Assembly: GCA_016296165.1 (NCBI GenBank)
Contig: JAEDJV010000154.1
Coordinates: 1 to 5,584, forward strand
DNA: 5,584 nt
Source: Oscillospiraceae bacterium
Lineage (GTDB): Bacteria > Bacillota > Clostridia > Oscillospirales > Ruminococcaceae
Reading direction: 5' to 3'
Shown piece after piece: positions 4,143 through 5,584 of this stretch. A model generated the notes under the pieces. It made no database searches and was not told where the DNA came from. It saw nothing but the letters and a program-made list of their open reading frames with translations. The stretch's first letter is position 1; each line of letters opens with the position of its first letter. Made by a program: the position numbers and the translations under genes.

Positions 4143-5426
4143 TTATCCTATCACTACCCTGTTACGTCCGCCATGCTTTGCATCGTACAAGGCCTTGTCG
4201 ATTCGTTCAAATGCCTCAGCAGCAGTTTCATTTTCCTTCACACTTATCACGCCGAAACTGCTTGTTATATGGCCGACTGTCTCAAATTCGAGGGCTTCAA
4301 TTTTCTTTCTGAGTTCCTCAGCAGTGCTGTACATGTCATCTTCATTTACACCTGCGCAGACACCGAGAAATTCCTCTCCGCCCCATCTTCCGAGTACGCA
4401 CCCGCATGAAGAAAGATATTCATCAGCTGTCTTTGACAGAGTTTTAAGAACATAGTCACCTGCTGCATGCCCAAAAATATCATTTACTCTCTTAAAATGG
4501 TCTATGTCAAACATAATCAGGGATATTGGTTTTCCTTCTGATCTGCATTTTGAAAGTGCGGATGAGAGCTCTGATTCTATTCGTCCATGATTATAGAGTG
4601 CGGTAAGAGAATCACAGTTTGCTTTTTCCTCATACTTTCTGAGTTCATTAATTATACGCATGTGACTGTCATGAATGTTCTCGACAATAAAGAGAAGAGT
4701 AAAATCTTCACTATTTCCTGTATCAACGCGGTTGAAAATAAGTTTAACCCAGATAAATTCACCGTCAAGATTTGCCATAAGGCATTCAAACGAAGTGGTT
4801 ATATTATCCTTAAGGCAGGATTTAAGATACTCTGGCTCTGTATGTGAAGTAAATTTCTCATGGAAATCAGGATGTATCATGTTAAGAATGATTGTACGCC
4901 ACTGTGAAAATGCTATATCAAGTTCATTCAGAGGATTATCACTCGTTTCTGACATATCCATACTTGAACATTTGTCTGAAACCAGATCCACTACCATTGA
5001 AAATAAATATGCACTTCTGATTACATTCGCCTTTTCATCACCATGTGTTTCAAGAATATATTCGGATTCGTCAGTCTCTGTTATCAGCAGAGCAGAGTTC
5101 TTGTCATCCAGACAGTAGTTGGACATATGATAAAAAAATTCATTCTCTCCAATACGCATCTTGACATTCTTGGAAAATCTGTCTTTGAAGCTGCCTGATT
5201 CCTGTAAAAACACACTGTACTGTTTACTGTCAGTTATCGCCTTTCCAGCGGTATTTTCCATAAAGATGTTCATCATCTTCCTGTAGGAACCTGTAGTGCC
5301 GAATATCTCTCTGAAACGTTCATTATCCTTAAGGGAGACATATGTATCTGATTCAATATTAGTTATGTAAACGACATCCACTATCTCCGAAATTCTCTCA
5401 AACACTTTTTTTAAATCTAAATCCAT
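4143..5426 (-). CDS. PAS-like sensor diguanylate cyclase (GGDEF domain)
   Basis: This 427-residue protein should make cyclic di-GMP from two GTP. The C-terminal GGDEF domain (about 265-427) has DSLTALYNH (272-280), DIDHFKRVND (307-316) with metal ligand D307 and guanine contacts N315 and D324, the active-site loop GGEEF (349-353), SSFGVIS (389-395) and the ending ALYDAKHGGRNRV. Catalysis should therefore be intact. The inhibitory RxxD, expected at 340-343, reads SCGC and is absent. The N-terminal 260 residues look like two PAS-like modules (about 10-125 and 170-255, the latter with HPDF and a FIWVKLIFNRV strand) joined to the GGDEF by a short helix (about 253-270). There is no signal peptide or membrane segment, so it acts in the cytoplasm on an unknown signal. 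The ATG has GAGGGA six bases upstream. It is a single-gene unit; the PAS assignment is weaker than the GGDEF one. Confidence 0.92.
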   Translation of the reverse strand: MDLDLKKVFERISEIVDVVYITNIESDTYVSLKDNERFREIFGTTGSYRKMMNIFMENTAGKAITDSKQYSVFLQESGSFKDRFSKNVKMRIGENEFFYHMSNYCLDDKNSALLITETDESEYILETHGDEKANVIRSAYLFSMVVDLVSDKCSSMDMSETSDNPLNELDIAFSQWRTIILNMIHPDFHEKFTSHTEPEYLKSCLKDNITTSFECLMANLDGEFIWVKLIFNRVDTGNSEDFTLLFIVENIHDSHMRIINELRKYEEKANCDSLTALYNHGRIESELSSALSKCRSEGKPISLIMFDIDHFKRVNDIFGHAAGDYVLKTLSKTADEYLSSCGCVLGRWGGEEFLGVCAGVNEDDMYSTAEELRKKIEALEFETVGHITSSFGVISVKENETAAEAFERIDKALYDAKHGGRNRVVIG

Positions 5427-5469
5427 AAAAAATCCCTCTTTTCGTAAATTAAATAAATCGCTACAGATT

Positions 5470-5498
5470 ATTATACCATTCTATTGACTTTTTTTCAA
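5470..5498 (-). promoter_or_regulatory. Promoter of the diguanylate cyclase gene
   Basis: On minus, TTGAAA (5498-5493), a 17-base spacer and a perfect TATAAT (5475-5470) with the extended TG motif (TGGTATAAT) form a near-consensus sigma-A promoter. The start should lie near 5463, giving a leader of about 37 bases. A short symmetry, TATTGA/TCAATA (5483-5488 with 5495-5500), overlaps the -35 box and could be a repressor site, though it may be chance in AT-rich DNA. Nothing else is evident in 5501-5584. Confidence 0.85.
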
Positions 5499-5584
5499 TA
5501 ATAGTCTCCTAAAAATTTTCCTTATTTTCTAATTTCATCATTTTTACTACACCAAAATTATATTTTACTGGCCAAAAAAATATA

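Noticed and set aside
4587..5118. Long plus-strand open frames opposite the cyclase gene
   Set aside because: They are antisense shadows of a well-supported GGDEF gene, with no ribosome binding site or recognisable protein pattern.
1..5584. CRISPR arrays, insertion sequences, tRNA or rRNA genes, phage genes
   Set aside because: No regularly spaced repeats, transposase frames, cloverleaf sequences or rRNA segments were seen anywhere in the window.

Overview
The window looks like chromosomal DNA of a low-to-moderate GC, Gram-positive anaerobe of the Clostridia, perhaps Ruminococcus-like. That placement is an inference from four things: the lysine riboswitch, the asd-dapA-dapB order with an archaeal/fungal-type Asd, strong GGAGG-type ribosome binding sites, and near-consensus sigma-A promoters in AT-rich spacers. 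Apart from a gene tail at the left edge, every gene recognised lies on the minus strand, so the logical reading direction is from right to left.

Right block (about 5500 to 4031): a near-consensus extended -10 promoter drives a single soluble sensor-type diguanylate cyclase (PAS-like N-terminal part, C-terminal GGDEF domain with an intact GGEEF loop but no RxxD inhibitory site). Its 3' untranslated region holds three stem-loops, the last of which is a plausible intrinsic terminator. Positions 5499-5584, upstream of the promoter, are AT-rich and show nothing else I can support.

Middle block (about 3981 to 3435): a compact type II toxin-antitoxin operon. A ribbon-helix-helix antitoxin is followed, with a one-base TGATG overlap, by a RelE/ParE-like toxin. 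The promoter (TTGACA-17-TACAAT) has a perfect 17-base palindrome over its -10 box, an obvious autoregulatory operator. The ribosome binding site shows that the antitoxin starts at the ATG at 3928, not at an upstream GTG.

Spacer 3258-3434: no protein gene. It carries a near-consensus promoter on the PLUS strand (TTGAAA-17-TATAAT with extended TG) facing the toxin, followed about 70 bases later by a weak stem and a run of seven T. This is a candidate short RNA or antisense transcript, enclosed in an imperfect inverted repeat.

Left block (3257 to 101): a lysine-responsive operon. A consensus promoter starts transcription at the edge of a complete lysine riboswitch (about 3220-3056). An intrinsic terminator (2996-2958) follows, then asd, dapA and dapB with 24-25 base gaps, and a shared terminator at 101-145. 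The riboswitch P1 3' strand and the terminator 5' strand both contain the self-complementary hexamer ACCGGT, which gives an explicit antitermination mechanism. The three enzymes take aspartyl phosphate to tetrahydrodipicolinate, feeding diaminopimelate (cell wall) and lysine; high lysine should stop transcription before asd. The plus-strand gene whose tail ends at 102 converges on dapB and shares its terminator.
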